A stretch of DNA of 64,000 nucleotides from a virus (IMGVR_UViG_3300042485_001041:17219-81218), one strand, 5' to 3'; numbered from the stretch's first letter, positions 8,077 to 17,106 are shown. Made by a program: numbers and translations. Notes: a model not told the origin generated them from the letters alone.

Positions 8077-8466
8077 ATGGCTATTATCCGTAAAGGCGAC
8101 AAAGAAGCAGAACATAAACTTAATCTCCGTGCTATAGCACAATCAGGAAATAGAAACAAGGCTTCTGATAAGAAGACAACTAAAGCAGGACTTTCTTTTA
8201 TAAACAAAAATAAAACAGCAATTACCGTTGATCCAAGTAAGATAATGGTTTCAAAAGATAAATCAGGAAAATCTTCTGCAAATTATAGAGGAGACTTTAA
8301 AGGCCCAATTAGTGGGTCAGCAATTGCCTCTTCAAAAGCAAGTAAAAAAAGAACTTTAGAAAGACAAGGTTCTGGGGTAATTCAAAGCGGAAGATTGGTT
8401 AAGGGCGGCGGTGTTGCTCGAATTGCTGGGTTGGCTAAAGACGTTAAAAAGAAATCAGGTAAGTAA
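8077..8466 (+). CDS. Hypothetical highly basic protein
   Basis: 129 residues, very Lys-rich and low in aromatics; likely nucleic-acid-binding or disordered. No family seen. In the run of small genes with two-base spacings. Confidence 0.6.
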   Translation: MAIIRKGDKEAEHKLNLRAIAQSGNRNKASDKKTTKAGLSFINKNKTAITVDPSKIMVSKDKSGKSSANYRGDFKGPISGSAIASSKASKKRTLERQGSGVIQSGRLVKGGGVARIAGLAKDVKKKSGK

Positions 8467-8468
8467 TC

Positions 8469-8654
8469 ATGGCTAATCCAGTTCCAGATCGTTCACAAGA
8501 TAGCAAAGACGCAAAAATGGCTAGAGATATGGTCAGTGGCATGACTGGAAACATGAAAGCCAAATGTGGCCACGAAGATATGCTCGGTTATTTTTCAGGA
8601 ACAGTATGCGGTAAGTGTGCTCGTAAAAACCAAAAGAAAGCAATGGGTAAGTAA
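8469..8654 (+). CDS. Small zinc-binding protein
   Basis: 61 residues. The C-terminal half contains C-G-H-E and C-G-K-C, consistent with a single zinc site. Basic tail. Function unknown. Confidence 0.6.
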   Translation: MANPVPDRSQDSKDAKMARDMVSGMTGNMKAKCGHEDMLGYFSGTVCGKCARKNQKKAMGK

Positions 8655-8656
8655 CT

Positions 8657-8947
8657 ATGGCAGCAACAGCCGTACCTGATCGTGGGGATGACCCAAACCG
8701 TCGTATAAATGTAGGTAAATATTCTATTGAGTATGGACATAACCCTTTTACAGGACAACCAGAAGCGTGGGCGGGATCTTCAGCACGTCACAACTGGGGA
8801 AGAGCCTATGCCTCAACTATGCATGAAGACGGGAGTATCTCTCACGGTTCTCGTGGAACTGACCCTGTTCCTGCAAAGTATGTACAAACACATATTGAAC
8901 GGACATTAAGAAATATGCCTTCAAAAAAACCGAATTTAGGTAACTAA
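8657..8947 (+). CDS. Hypothetical protein
   Basis: 96 residues. Contains GKYSIEYGHNPFTGQPEAW and HGSRGTDPVPAKY, which suggests a compact beta-rich fold. Shares the opening VPDR with the preceding protein. No family recognised. Confidence 0.6.
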   Translation: MAATAVPDRGDDPNRRINVGKYSIEYGHNPFTGQPEAWAGSSARHNWGRAYASTMHEDGSISHGSRGTDPVPAKYVQTHIERTLRNMPSKKPNLGN

Positions 8948-8949
8948 TC

Positions 8950-9267
8950 ATGGCACAAAGAGTTGCTAAAACTAATAGGGCAAAAGCCCCAGACTTTATT
9001 GCCAGCAAGATTCCTTTTGAGGCATCAGCGCTATCTGGCTTAGAAGGCTCACGCCACGATACTGGAATGATGCCAGAGAGTGAAGCATCACGTTACAAGA
9101 GCGCAAATCCTTCTTATACAGTTATGTCCTATGGAACCCCTATTGCCTGGCATGGTGATAGCGGTTGGGATATGTCAGCAGCAAAACATTCAAGAACTAC
9201 TTCACGCCATCAAGGTATCGTTCGCCGCGCTATCTTCCAAGACGGCCATGATGGAGCACGTCAATAA
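8950..9267 (+). CDS. DUF8033-like protein, paralogue of 28193-28486
   Basis: 105 residues. The C-terminal 40 residues (SYGTPIAWHG, GW, TTSRHQGIVRRAI) match a small domain also encoded on the opposite strand at 28193-28486, with about 27 of 41 core positions identical. I associate this pattern with DUF8033-type domains of phages from memory; the function is not known to me. The two genes sit in different modules and have unrelated N-termini. Confidence 0.7.
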   Translation: MAQRVAKTNRAKAPDFIASKIPFEASALSGLEGSRHDTGMMPESEASRYKSANPSYTVMSYGTPIAWHGDSGWDMSAAKHSRTTSRHQGIVRRAIFQDGHDGARQ

Positions 9268-9440
9268 TGTCTAACCTTTCCTCTAATCAATTTAATAAGA
9301 AATCTTTTAAAAACATGGTTATGGGTGCTCGTCAAATTACAGGGAAAAATAAAAATAAGAAGTTAAAGCGCGACCCTAATCAACGGATACCTAATCCATC
9401 AAAGGGTATTGGAATTGAGTACGCGAATAACAACGGATAA
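9267..9440 (+). CDS. Small basic protein with NLSxxQF tag
   Basis: 57 residues. Begins MSNLSSNQFNKKSF, a clear instance of the N-terminal LSxxQF motif, followed by a Lys-rich tail. Starts on the previous stop (TAATG). It ends the run of tiny genes; a 35-base gap follows. Confidence 0.62.
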   Translation: MSNLSSNQFNKKSFKNMVMGARQITGKNKNKKLKRDPNQRIPNPSKGIGIEYANNNG

Positions 9441-9475
9441 TCTGTTAAGATAATCGGACTACTACAAGGAGCACA

Positions 9476-10021
9476 ATGAGTAACGTACCTCTACTAGGAC
9501 AAAAGAAACAAGAAGAGCCGATGATTCGGCTGCTATTCTGTCTTGTCTGCCAAACTATTGATGAGTTACCGCCCTATGAAGGGCCAGAAGAACAAGATCA
9601 CCTTCTCACTATTGCGTGTGAAGCACACGTGTTTCCATCAGGTGAACCCCACAAAGGTAAGTTATTCGTACTACCTATTCGTGCTTGGGCACATACTGAA
9701 TCAAAGAAAGAAATTATTCGCCAGATTAAAGGCGGAGGATCTGCTGGTTTAGCATCCATTGATGAGACCTTCTACGAGTCACGTTCTACCTTTATGGAAG
9801 ATGCTATGACTTGCTACAAGCGTCATAACAAACCAAAAGATGGATGCCCTGATTGGCACGATAATGATTTAATGTTGATTCCTAAGACTGAAAAAGATCG
9901 TATCAAAGAAGGCATGGGAAGTTATAAGGATGCTCCTGGGCCAAAGACTTACTTATGTGATTTCTGCCCTGTTGCAATCGGTGTAGCAGAGCGTAAACAA
10001 AAACTGTTAGGACTAAAATAA
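9476..10021 (+). CDS. Conserved phage zinc-binding protein
   Basis: 181 residues with separated cysteine pairs: FCLVC near the N-terminus and LCDFCP near the C-terminus, plus an internal C and H set (KPKDGCPDWHDNDL). It may bring the two pairs together around zinc. Preceded by a good ribosome site (AAGGAG at 9465-9470). Function not known; similar layout is common in actinophage accessory proteins. Confidence 0.7.
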   Translation: MSNVPLLGQKKQEEPMIRLLFCLVCQTIDELPPYEGPEEQDHLLTIACEAHVFPSGEPHKGKLFVLPIRAWAHTESKKEIIRQIKGGGSAGLASIDETFYESRSTFMEDAMTCYKRHNKPKDGCPDWHDNDLMLIPKTEKDRIKEGMGSYKDAPGPKTYLCDFCPVAIGVAERKQKLLGLK

Positions 10022-10299
10022 TGGGCGAATCAAAAAAGATCCAGGCTGGATTCTCAGTAATGATAAACGAAGATGGAACACTAACAACTACAGTCTTTCC
10101 TGCAGATGAGAACGTAGCAAGACAAGCAACTACCTTTGACATCTACGGATGTAGCAAAGAGTTAGTAGATGACATTGAAAGCCAACTACTGGCTGACCGT
10201 GTTGCCAAGGCTGTTATCGCCAAGTTAATGCCACCTACGCCAGAAGAAATGGCAAAGGCTCGTATTGCTGAGGCTTTAGCCGAACGTAAGTCTGAATAA
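10021..10299 (+). CDS. Hypothetical protein
   Basis: 92 residues: an N-terminal beta-like half (AGFSVMINEDGTLTTTVFP) and an Ala/Glu-rich helical tail. Start overlaps the upstream stop. No family recognised. Confidence 0.62.
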   Translation: MGESKKIQAGFSVMINEDGTLTTTVFPADENVARQATTFDIYGCSKELVDDIESQLLADRVAKAVIAKLMPPTPEEMAKARIAEALAERKSE

Positions 10300-10316
10300 C
10301 CACATAAACTAGGGGT

Positions 10317-11255
10317 ATGAATCGCCCTGACGGATTAGACCAGATAGTCGGCCCAGTAGTCGTACAGGGTTCTGCTACCTCTTACTTCTCATCCCCAGAA
10401 TCTGGGCTTGATCCAAAGTTATTTACTGGCACTACCTTAAATGGTTGGGTGCGTAATGGTTTGCTACAACTGCTATTTGGTTTCCTAGGCGAAGAATACC
10501 GTCACTCAGATATTTGGGCAAAGGTATGGATCGCTGGTTCTGGCGTATCCTACCAATGGTCTGCTGCTCGTGAGCCAGGAGACTTAGATGTTCTAATTGG
10601 CGTTGACTACATTCAATTCCGCAAAGCACATCCAGAGTATTCAGGTCTAACTGATCTTGAAATTAGCAAGATGCTTAATGAAGATTTCCGCGAGCACTTA
10701 CAACCAGAGACAAAGAACTGGAACGGTTACGAAGTAACTTTCTATGTTAATCCTGGCGCTACAGATATTAGATCAATCAAACCATACGCTGCCTATGACT
10801 TGACTCATAGCGAGTGGACTGTCTTCCCTGAAAGATTTGGCGCTCCACATAACGCTGTATGGGAAGAGATGGCAATCAGAGATCGCACTAATGCGATGGA
10901 TATTGTTGCTCGTTACTCAAAAGCGATGACAGATGTACGTGGAGCACAGAACGATCCAGCACGCCGTAACGCAGAGTCACGGCTACAACAGGCGCTGATG
11001 CAGGGTCATATGTTGTTTGATGACCTTCACGCAGCACGTCGCTTAGCATTTAGTTCTACAGGGCAGGGTTACTCTGACTTCTATAACTACCGCTGGCAAG
11101 CAGGTAAGAAGTATGGAACTGTACCTGCTCTTCGTCAGATGCACGAGTACTGGCAAGCATCTAAGAAAAAAGAAGCAGATGAAACTTACGGTATTGAACT
11201 ACCAGATACCAACACCTTGATTCGTAGAGCAGCAACGTATAGGGCAAAAGGATGA
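10317..11255 (+). CDS. Nucleotidyltransferase-fold protein
   Basis: 312 residues. GSG at 74-76 followed by PGDLDVLIGVDY (D89 and D91) is the G-S and D-x-D arrangement of the polymerase-beta nucleotidyltransferase superfamily, which moves NMPs onto RNA, proteins or small molecules. The C-terminal half is helical. The start may be leaderless: ATG follows TAAACTAGGGGT closely. It begins a group with ART-like and ParB-like genes, suggesting a host-modifying role, by inference. Confidence 0.68.
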   Translation: MNRPDGLDQIVGPVVVQGSATSYFSSPESGLDPKLFTGTTLNGWVRNGLLQLLFGFLGEEYRHSDIWAKVWIAGSGVSYQWSAAREPGDLDVLIGVDYIQFRKAHPEYSGLTDLEISKMLNEDFREHLQPETKNWNGYEVTFYVNPGATDIRSIKPYAAYDLTHSEWTVFPERFGAPHNAVWEEMAIRDRTNAMDIVARYSKAMTDVRGAQNDPARRNAESRLQQALMQGHMLFDDLHAARRLAFSSTGQGYSDFYNYRWQAGKKYGTVPALRQMHEYWQASKKKEADETYGIELPDTNTLIRRAATYRAKG

Positions 11256-11776
11256 GTCAAGATTACGTAGGTCAACACTCTGCGCCAGATCCTGAATTTG
11301 GTGCTCCGATGCACGATGTCACTGCTAATGGTATGTACCCAAAAGATTTTTATGAAAAATCTCATCACTATGTTAGCGGTGCTGAAACAGGTTCACACGA
11401 ATCAATGAGCGCAGTTCGTGCTGTTAAAGGTAAACGGCACGCTTATGTAACTGTGTATCGTGCTGTGCCTCACGGAGTAAAAGGCGCAAAGATTAATGAA
11501 GGAGACTGGGTTACTCCCTCAAGAGAGTACGCCAAAGAACATGGTCGCTCTAACTTAAATAGCAAATATAGAATTATTAGTGTTAAAGCAAAAGCAGGAC
11601 ATCTTTGGAACGATGCTAACTCTATAAACGAATGGGGCTATCATCCATCGGCTCATATAGAGCCTCGTACCCCCGAAGAGAATGCAAAAAGACAAGCAGA
11701 CTTTGCAGCCCTTAACGAACGTTTGCAATCTAGAAAGGCTCATTTACAAGCCTTTGAAGAAGGAGCAGGAAGATGA
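11252..11776 (+). CDS. ADP-ribosyltransferase-like protein (ART fold)
   Basis: 174 residues. The order R70 (TVYRAVP), WVTPS at 86-90 and E127 (INEWGYHP) resembles the R-S-E signature of ADP-ribosyltransferase folds. The C-terminus is a charged helix. If active it would modify host proteins, as phage ARTs such as T4 Alt and Mod do. Overlaps both neighbours by four bases. The fold is inferred from short motifs, so activity is uncertain. Confidence 0.6.
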   Translation: MSQDYVGQHSAPDPEFGAPMHDVTANGMYPKDFYEKSHHYVSGAETGSHESMSAVRAVKGKRHAYVTVYRAVPHGVKGAKINEGDWVTPSREYAKEHGRSNLNSKYRIISVKAKAGHLWNDANSINEWGYHPSAHIEPRTPEENAKRQADFAALNERLQSRKAHLQAFEEGAGR

Positions 11777-12225
11777 GCGCACGTAATTTATCTTTGGCAC
11801 AGCACCTTGCTGCTGGTCAACTACCTATGTTTATGACAGGTAAAGAGATACAGACTCATTTACATCCCTTTCATGGTGATCGTGAAGGGGTGGCCACAGA
11901 CAAGCCAGATCCAGAAGAATGGGGTGGCAAAGAACTTCGACCAGAAACTAATAAAGAAGTGTGGGAAAGAAAGTACGACGAGTCAGTAACTAATGCTGAC
12001 ATGGGTGGCGCAGAGCACGGTGATAAGTACAGTAACTTGGCACAGGATATAGCCCATGAAGGTTTTAAATCCCCCCGTATTCCTGTAAACCTAGACAGAC
12101 AAGAGGTATTGGGTGGTCATCATAGAGTTGCAGTTGGGGCTGAAGAGCACCCTAACCATCTTTTTCCAGTAGTACATTATGACAACATACACGAAGCAAG
12201 GCATCAATTAAAAGAGCACTATTAA
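11773..12225 (+). CDS. ParB/Srx-like domain protein with NLSxxQ tag
   Basis: 150 residues. The N-terminus MSARNLSLAQHL carries a variant of the LSxxQF motif; PMFMTGKEI follows, also seen at 36195-36698 and 37553-37879. The C-terminal region IPVNLDRQEVLGGHHRVAVG matches the ParB box-II pattern (G-x-H-R-x-x-A). Stand-alone ParB-like domains can be nucleases or NTPases. Overlaps the ART-like gene by four bases. It is a distant copy of the expanded family at 32-38 kb. Confidence 0.7.
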   Translation: MSARNLSLAQHLAAGQLPMFMTGKEIQTHLHPFHGDREGVATDKPDPEEWGGKELRPETNKEVWERKYDESVTNADMGGAEHGDKYSNLAQDIAHEGFKSPRIPVNLDRQEVLGGHHRVAVGAEEHPNHLFPVVHYDNIHEARHQLKEHY

Positions 12226-12232
12226 GGACTAA

Positions 12233-12721
12233 ATGAACGTACTACTATCACTAGACGGAATACTAAGTTCGGAATCAGGCGAGCCAAACCGAGCAGGAGT
12301 ACTTCTCTACTACGCCCTAAACACTAACAACCGCGTAGCCATCATCACCTCTCGCAAGAAAGAGGATGCCGAGCACTGGCTCTTCTCTCACGGAATTATT
12401 GGCTATGACGATTTGATGTCGTTGGAAGTCCACCTTGAAGGTGAGGACTTAAAGAAACGACAGTTTACTTTGAGCCGTAGTCGTGCTCCGATCGAGATGT
12501 ACGTTGACTCTGACCCTTCAATGTGTGCGTGGGTCTTTGAGCATCATGCCGTACCCACTATCTTGCTCTCACACCCCAGTTACATCCCAGTTGAGTTCCG
12601 ACCAGATGCCCCACAGGGCGTTCGCAAGTGGTCTGACATAGAGGCTGCCATCACTCGTGTGAATGTCGCTAAGTCCAAGGGTGCAGGTCAACCTAAAGAC
12701 TTAGAGTTCTGGCAAGACTAA
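12233..12721 (+). CDS. HAD-like protein lacking the nucleophile
   Basis: 162 residues with a HAD-like N-terminus: the strand LLSLDGIL, then a helix and AIITSR (motif II S/T), and later YVDSDP (motif IV-like acids). In active HAD phosphatases motif I is D-x-D; here it is S6-L-D8, so the aspartyl nucleophile is replaced by Ser while the second Asp remains. It is probably a non-phosphatase or altered HAD protein. The end overlaps the next gene by one base. Confidence 0.62.
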   Translation: MNVLLSLDGILSSESGEPNRAGVLLYYALNTNNRVAIITSRKKEDAEHWLFSHGIIGYDDLMSLEVHLEGEDLKKRQFTLSRSRAPIEMYVDSDPSMCAWVFEHHAVPTILLSHPSYIPVEFRPDAPQGVRKWSDIEAAITRVNVAKSKGAGQPKDLEFWQD

Positions 12722-14226
12722 TGAATATCATCTTTTCTGGCGCTGAGGTAGGTTCTAATCGAACTCTCCTGGAGGGCCAAAAAGTTACTTACATGGGCAT
12801 CAACTACTTTAACTTGCGTAAGCGGGGATTGCCCAAAACTAAGTTGTGGCTTATAAGCGAACACTTTACTCCAGAAACTCAGGTCTATATCGAGTCTGGG
12901 GCTAAGCAAGCCGAGAAGAATAACCTATCCCGCCAAGAGTTAGTTGACTTGGCCGCTGACTATCAAGAGTTTCTTGTCAACAATGCCGACCGAGCATTTG
13001 CCTTTACTGAGTTCGATTCAACAGTATTGGGTTTGGAATGGGTGAAAGAACAGCGCCCCTTTTTCAGTAACGATCCAAAACTATGGGTAGTATGGCATCA
13101 AGAGTACGGGATGCAGGAGTTAGCATCTATGTCCGAATTATACCGAAATGTCGTTATACCTAATGAAGCAATAGAAGCCCTAACTAACTTGGCGGCCCTA
13201 ACAAGGAGTTACTCCAGACAGTTTGGAACTAACTTTCATGCCCTGGCTTGTGCTAAACCCGACAACCTAAGACAGATACCATTTGCCACAGCAAGCACAA
13301 TGTCATGGCTTTCACCCATGCGTAGAGGTGAGACGATCGTCTGGGATGGAAGCAAGTTAGTCCGTTATCCAAAACGAATGAAGGATCAAGCACGACCTCG
13401 CTACAAGGCAATACTACAGAGCGCAGGACTAGACTATTCAGCGTTTACCGCAGATACTAACCAAGAAGGCACTAAGGTAGCCGTCTGGTCATACAAGAAA
13501 CTAGAGGAATCAATGGACAAGAAATCACCTAACTTCCACATCATCGAGGGTGGTAAAGAGCCCCTAGTATCTGATAACAGCGATGACACCTTATACAGTG
13601 GTTTGATGGAATTAGGGGGTATACCTTCTGATAACAGTGGTGTTGAGATGCGGAAAAAAGAACCAACAGAAGTGATTCAACGCTCCCCAGAAGAGATGCA
13701 GAATCTCCCTGTTTTTGGTTTTAAGATGAAAACAATTGTCGATACCGATGATGAAGGTCGAGAGGTTTTAAAAGATGTTCCAGTTATTCAAACGCAAAAT
13801 TCGTCGCTACGTCAATGTGACACTTGCTTTGTCGCCGCTAACTGTCCTGCTTTCAAGCCTAGTAATAATTGCGCTTTTAATCTCCCAGTAGAAGTAAAGA
13901 CTAAAGATCAACTCAAAGCATTAATGACTGCAATGATTGAAATGCAGGGGCAAAGAGTTGCTTTTATGCGTTTTGCTGAAGAAATGAATGGTGGATACGC
14001 AGATCCCAATGTATCTCAAGAAATAGATCGCCTATTTAAATTGGTTGGCAATCTTAAAGATATGGAAACCAATAAAGAGTTTATCCAGATCACAGCACAG
14101 CGCCAATCTTCTGGCGGAGTTCTCTCTGCGATCTTTGGAGATCGTGCTCAGGCACTCCGAGAGTTGCCAGAAACTCTAAAAGAAGAGAGTGTGACAAGGA
14201 TCATCTCGGAATCTATCGAAGACTAA
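12721..14226 (+). CDS. Large conserved phage protein with Cys cluster
   Basis: 501 residues. The N-terminal half looks alpha/beta (MNIIFSGAEVGSN at the start). Residues about 360-390 hold a dense cysteine group (CDTCFVAANC and a further C about ten residues on), suggesting zinc or an iron-sulfur cluster. A helical C-terminus follows. The family is not one I can name. It sits directly before nrdJ; a role in DNA metabolism is only positional inference. Confidence 0.65.
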   Translation: MNIIFSGAEVGSNRTLLEGQKVTYMGINYFNLRKRGLPKTKLWLISEHFTPETQVYIESGAKQAEKNNLSRQELVDLAADYQEFLVNNADRAFAFTEFDSTVLGLEWVKEQRPFFSNDPKLWVVWHQEYGMQELASMSELYRNVVIPNEAIEALTNLAALTRSYSRQFGTNFHALACAKPDNLRQIPFATASTMSWLSPMRRGETIVWDGSKLVRYPKRMKDQARPRYKAILQSAGLDYSAFTADTNQEGTKVAVWSYKKLEESMDKKSPNFHIIEGGKEPLVSDNSDDTLYSGLMELGGIPSDNSGVEMRKKEPTEVIQRSPEEMQNLPVFGFKMKTIVDTDDEGREVLKDVPVIQTQNSSLRQCDTCFVAANCPAFKPSNNCAFNLPVEVKTKDQLKALMTAMIEMQGQRVAFMRFAEEMNGGYADPNVSQEIDRLFKLVGNLKDMETNKEFIQITAQRQSSGGVLSAIFGDRAQALRELPETLKEESVTRIISESIED

Positions 14227-14398
14227 CTTATCTGATAACAGTAAGTGGAGGATAGTGGATCAAGGTGGATAGGCTTTTACCCTTTTGTCCAACGCAAAAG
14301 TAGTAAAGCAAGTTAGCAAGTATGTGATAGGTTTCCAACCATCACAATGAACTCCCTTGTGAGGGGTATTTAATCATTTATAGAAATAGGGTAGGTGT
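14227..14398 (+). promoter_or_regulatory. nrdJ leader with two hairpins
   Basis: This 172-base gap holds a hairpin at 14324-14345 (GTGAT-A-GGTT / AACC-ATCAC, loop TCC) and a smaller one near 14352-14363 (CCCT-TGTG-AGGG) before the start of the B12-dependent reductase. These could regulate translation. I looked for the conserved B12-box of cobalamin riboswitches and do not see it. Confidence 0.35.
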
Positions 14399-16438
14399 AT
14401 GTCGTTATTTTCATTTAAGTTAGCCGAAGAGTTTGTGGCTCCGTATCGATCAAAGCAAGCGCCATTTGGATACCGAGATGCTGCTGGTAACTCCGTAGGT
14501 GAGATCACTTTCTTGCGTACCTATTCACGCCTTAAGGCAGATGGTACGAAAGAAACTTGGGTCGATGTCTGCGAACGAGTCATCAACGGTATGTACTCGC
14601 TTCAAAAGGATCACGCCAAAGTAAGTCGCCTACCTTGGTCAGATGCCAAGGCAGCCTCATCTGCTAAAGAAGCCTTTGATCGACTCTTCCAACTTAAGTG
14701 GACACCACCTGGCCGAGGACTATGGGTAATGGGAACTTCGCTTGTCAATGAACAGCGCAACTCCGCAGCCCTTCAAAACTGCGCCTTCGTATCTACGGGA
14801 TCAATGACCAAGAACGATCCAGCAAAGCCATTCGCATTCCTAATGGAAGCATCAATGCTCGGAGTGGGCGTTGGCTTTGACGATAAGGGTGCAGATAAAG
14901 AATTTAACATCTATGAACCACAAGGAGAATACACCTATGACATCCCAGACACCAGAGAAGGATGGGTCGAGTCAACCGCAGCCCTCATCAATTCCTTCCT
15001 ACGACCAGATTCGAAAACTCCAGTATTTGGTTACGAAGCGATCCGCCCAGCAGGTGAACCGATCAAGACGTTCGGTGGAACCGCAGCGGGAGCAGACCCC
15101 TTAATTCGTTTACATAACTACATCACTAAGATGTTTACTGGTCGTGCTGGCCAGAAACTAACTCGTGTAGATATTGCTGACATCGGAAACATGATTGGTG
15201 TTTGCGTTGTATCAGGCAACGTTCGTAGATCAGCAGAGTTACTTATTGGTCGTGTAGATGACCAAGACTTCCTTAACCTAAAGAACGCAGAGAAGTTCCC
15301 AGAGCGTAACTCTTACGATCCTGCTAACCCAGGTTGGGCTTGGATGTCTAACAATTCTGTGGCTGTTAATGTCGGAGATAACCTAGATAACATCATCGAT
15401 GGCATCGCTCGTAATGGTGAGCCAGGAGTTATCTGGATGGACATCTCTAAGCAATATGGTCGCCTTGCTGACCCAATCAACAACAAGGACTGGCGCATTG
15501 CTGGTTACAACCCCTGTGCTGAACAATCACTTGAATCTTACGAGTGTTGTACTTTGGTTGAAACTTACTTAAACCGTCACGAGAACCTTGAAGACTTCAA
15601 GCGCACTTTAAAGTTTGCTTATCTTTACGCTAAGACTGTTACTTTACTTCCAACTCACTGGGAAGAAACTAACGCCATCATGCAGCGTAACCGCCGTATT
15701 GGTACATCTGTATCTGGTGTTGCTAACTTCGCAGATAACAAAGGACTTCCAATTCTGCGTCAATGGATGGATGAAGGTTACAAAGTTATCCAAGGCTACG
15801 ATAAGACTTACTCCGAATGGCTTGGTGTTCGTGAGTCAATCAAGATGACTACTGTTAAGCCATCAGGCACAGTAAGTATCTTGGCTGGTGAAAGTCCAGG
15901 AGTTCACTGGACTGTTGGTGGTAAGTATTTCTATCGCGCTATTCGTTTTGCTAATAGCGATCCGATGCTTCCGCTATTCCAGATGGCTAACTACCGAGTA
16001 GAACCCGCATCGGAATCGCCCGAAACAACTTCTGTTGTATTTTTCCCAGTAAAGTCTGAGGCTAAAAGAAGTGAGAAGGATGTAAGTATCTACGAGAAGA
16101 TGGCACTCGCTGCTACTGCTCAACGATACTGGTCTGACAACTCTGTATCTGTAACTATCTCTTTTGATCCAGAGACAGAAGCCTCGGCTATTGGTACGGC
16201 TTTACATATGTACGATGGTCAACTAAAGACTGTTTCGTTCTTGCCTTCTGGTAATGCTATCTACCCACAGATGCCTTACACACAGATTACTGAAGAAGAG
16301 TATGAAGCAGAGGGAGTAATGAAACTATTCCCTATCGATCTTGCTGGTGTCTATGCTGGTATGGCTTCTGATGCTATTGGTGAGGCTTACTGTACGACTG
16401 ATGCTTGCGAAGTGAAGTTAATTAAAGATAACCAGTAA
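14399..16438 (+). CDS. nrdJ: Adenosylcobalamin-dependent ribonucleotide reductase (class II)
   Basis: 679 residues, monomeric RTPR type like the Lactobacillus leichmannii enzyme. Active-site residues are in place: C128 (LQNCAF), the radical cysteine C373 and E375 in NPCAE, C384 in the YECC pair, and the C-terminal redox pair CTTDAC. It reduces ribonucleotides to deoxyribonucleotides using coenzyme B12 and needs no oxygen or small subunit, supplying dNTPs to the phage. A thioredoxin-like partner is not visible in the window. A terminator follows 24 bases downstream. The nearby CobS/CobT-like genes at 23.8-26.6 kb may be linked to the cofactor, by inference. Confidence 0.93.
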   Translation: MSLFSFKLAEEFVAPYRSKQAPFGYRDAAGNSVGEITFLRTYSRLKADGTKETWVDVCERVINGMYSLQKDHAKVSRLPWSDAKAASSAKEAFDRLFQLKWTPPGRGLWVMGTSLVNEQRNSAALQNCAFVSTGSMTKNDPAKPFAFLMEASMLGVGVGFDDKGADKEFNIYEPQGEYTYDIPDTREGWVESTAALINSFLRPDSKTPVFGYEAIRPAGEPIKTFGGTAAGADPLIRLHNYITKMFTGRAGQKLTRVDIADIGNMIGVCVVSGNVRRSAELLIGRVDDQDFLNLKNAEKFPERNSYDPANPGWAWMSNNSVAVNVGDNLDNIIDGIARNGEPGVIWMDISKQYGRLADPINNKDWRIAGYNPCAEQSLESYECCTLVETYLNRHENLEDFKRTLKFAYLYAKTVTLLPTHWEETNAIMQRNRRIGTSVSGVANFADNKGLPILRQWMDEGYKVIQGYDKTYSEWLGVRESIKMTTVKPSGTVSILAGESPGVHWTVGGKYFYRAIRFANSDPMLPLFQMANYRVEPASESPETTSVVFFPVKSEAKRSEKDVSIYEKMALAATAQRYWSDNSVSVTISFDPETEASAIGTALHMYDGQLKTVSFLPSGNAIYPQMPYTQITEEEYEAEGVMKLFPIDLAGVYAGMASDAIGEAYCTTDACEVKLIKDNQ

Positions 16439-16461
16439 CGCTTCTGGTATTGCTTTGGCTT

Positions 16462-16490
16462 AAGCCCTGCCTTCTGGTAGGGCTTTTGCT
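16462..16490 (+). terminator. Rho-independent terminator after nrdJ
   Basis: Stem AAGCCCT (16462-16468) with AGGGCTT (16479-16485), loop GCCTTCTGGT, followed by TTGCTTTT. It lies between converging operons. Confidence 0.7.
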
Positions 16491-16494
16491 TTTG

Positions 16495-16623
16495 CTATGG
16501 CTTTGGTTCTAACTTGTCTACATAACTACCGATTGGCTCTGCGTGTTCATCACAGCAGAGTGAGCCATCTACCCAGATGTACCATTCAACTGGTTGTAAG
16601 CAATCCTCAACATAGCAATTCAT
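16495..16623 (-). CDS. Tiny Cys-rich protein
   Basis: 42 residues (starts MNCYVEDCLQPVEW). Cysteines C3, C8, C23, C24 and H27 suggest a zinc knuckle. The ATG overlaps the upstream stop (ATGA), which supports real translation. It is the last gene of the leftward operon and ends just before the convergent nrdJ terminator. Confidence 0.55.
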   Translation of the reverse strand: MNCYVEDCLQPVEWYIWVDGSLCCDEHAEPIGSYVDKLEPKP

Positions 16624-17012
16624 GCTTCTGGTATCGCTTCACAAACAAACCCACTATGAGAAGCAAGGATTCGCTCACATAAGACGCTATTTGCCATCAT
16701 CTTGCCCTGCTTCTTGGTAAGTCCTTTGGCTGGGTGGGTATCTAAGATGTTGTTACAGGTAGGACAGACAAGCACAAAGTTATTTTTTAGCGGGGGTCTG
16801 TCGCCGTAGGTCTGTATCTTCCAACCCAACTGAACTAACTTGCCCCAGAACAGTTCTTCTACCTCAATGTCGGCAAAGGGCTCACTCCAGTCAAGAGGTA
16901 ACTCTTCCTGATGCCAACCCTCTTGGTAGGACTTACTTCGAGAGTGCTCTTGCTTTTCGTAGTGCTTCTGCTTCAACTCCTGCTGATGTTGCTTGTACGG
17001 ATCTCTGATCAT
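16620..17012 (-). CDS. Hypothetical zinc-binding protein
   Basis: 130 residues. The N-terminal third is a charged Gln/Lys/His-rich helix; residues about 82-85 hold C-P-T-C and two further cysteines follow (VLCER, FVCEA), a possible zinc ribbon. It lacks the His residues of HNH nucleases, so I do not call it one. A G-rich ribosome site (GGGGGC) lies about six bases before ATG. Confidence 0.6.
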   Translation of the reverse strand: MIRDPYKQHQQELKQKHYEKQEHSRSKSYQEGWHQEELPLDWSEPFADIEVEELFWGKLVQLGWKIQTYGDRPPLKNNFVLVCPTCNNILDTHPAKGLTKKQGKMMANSVLCERILASHSGFVCEAIPEA

Positions 17013-17068
17013 TTAATGCCCCCTAACTAACTAACTTCACCTGGCAGCCAGGTAGAGTTACTTTGGAG

Positions 17069-17100
17069 ATAGCCCCCCGTCATTTCTGACGAGGGGCTAT
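17069..17100. terminator. Strong intergenic hairpin
   Basis: Inverted repeat ATAGCCCC ... GGGGCTAT with inner GTCA-TTTC-TGAC. It lies just past the end of the leftward lysozyme-like gene. There is no U-tract on the minus strand, so it could be a weak terminator or an RNA-stability element. Confidence 0.5.
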
Positions 17101-17106
17101 CCCGAT

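Noticed and set aside
14227-14398. Cobalamin riboswitch before nrdJ
   Set aside because: Hairpins exist but the conserved B12-box and core junction sequences are not found.
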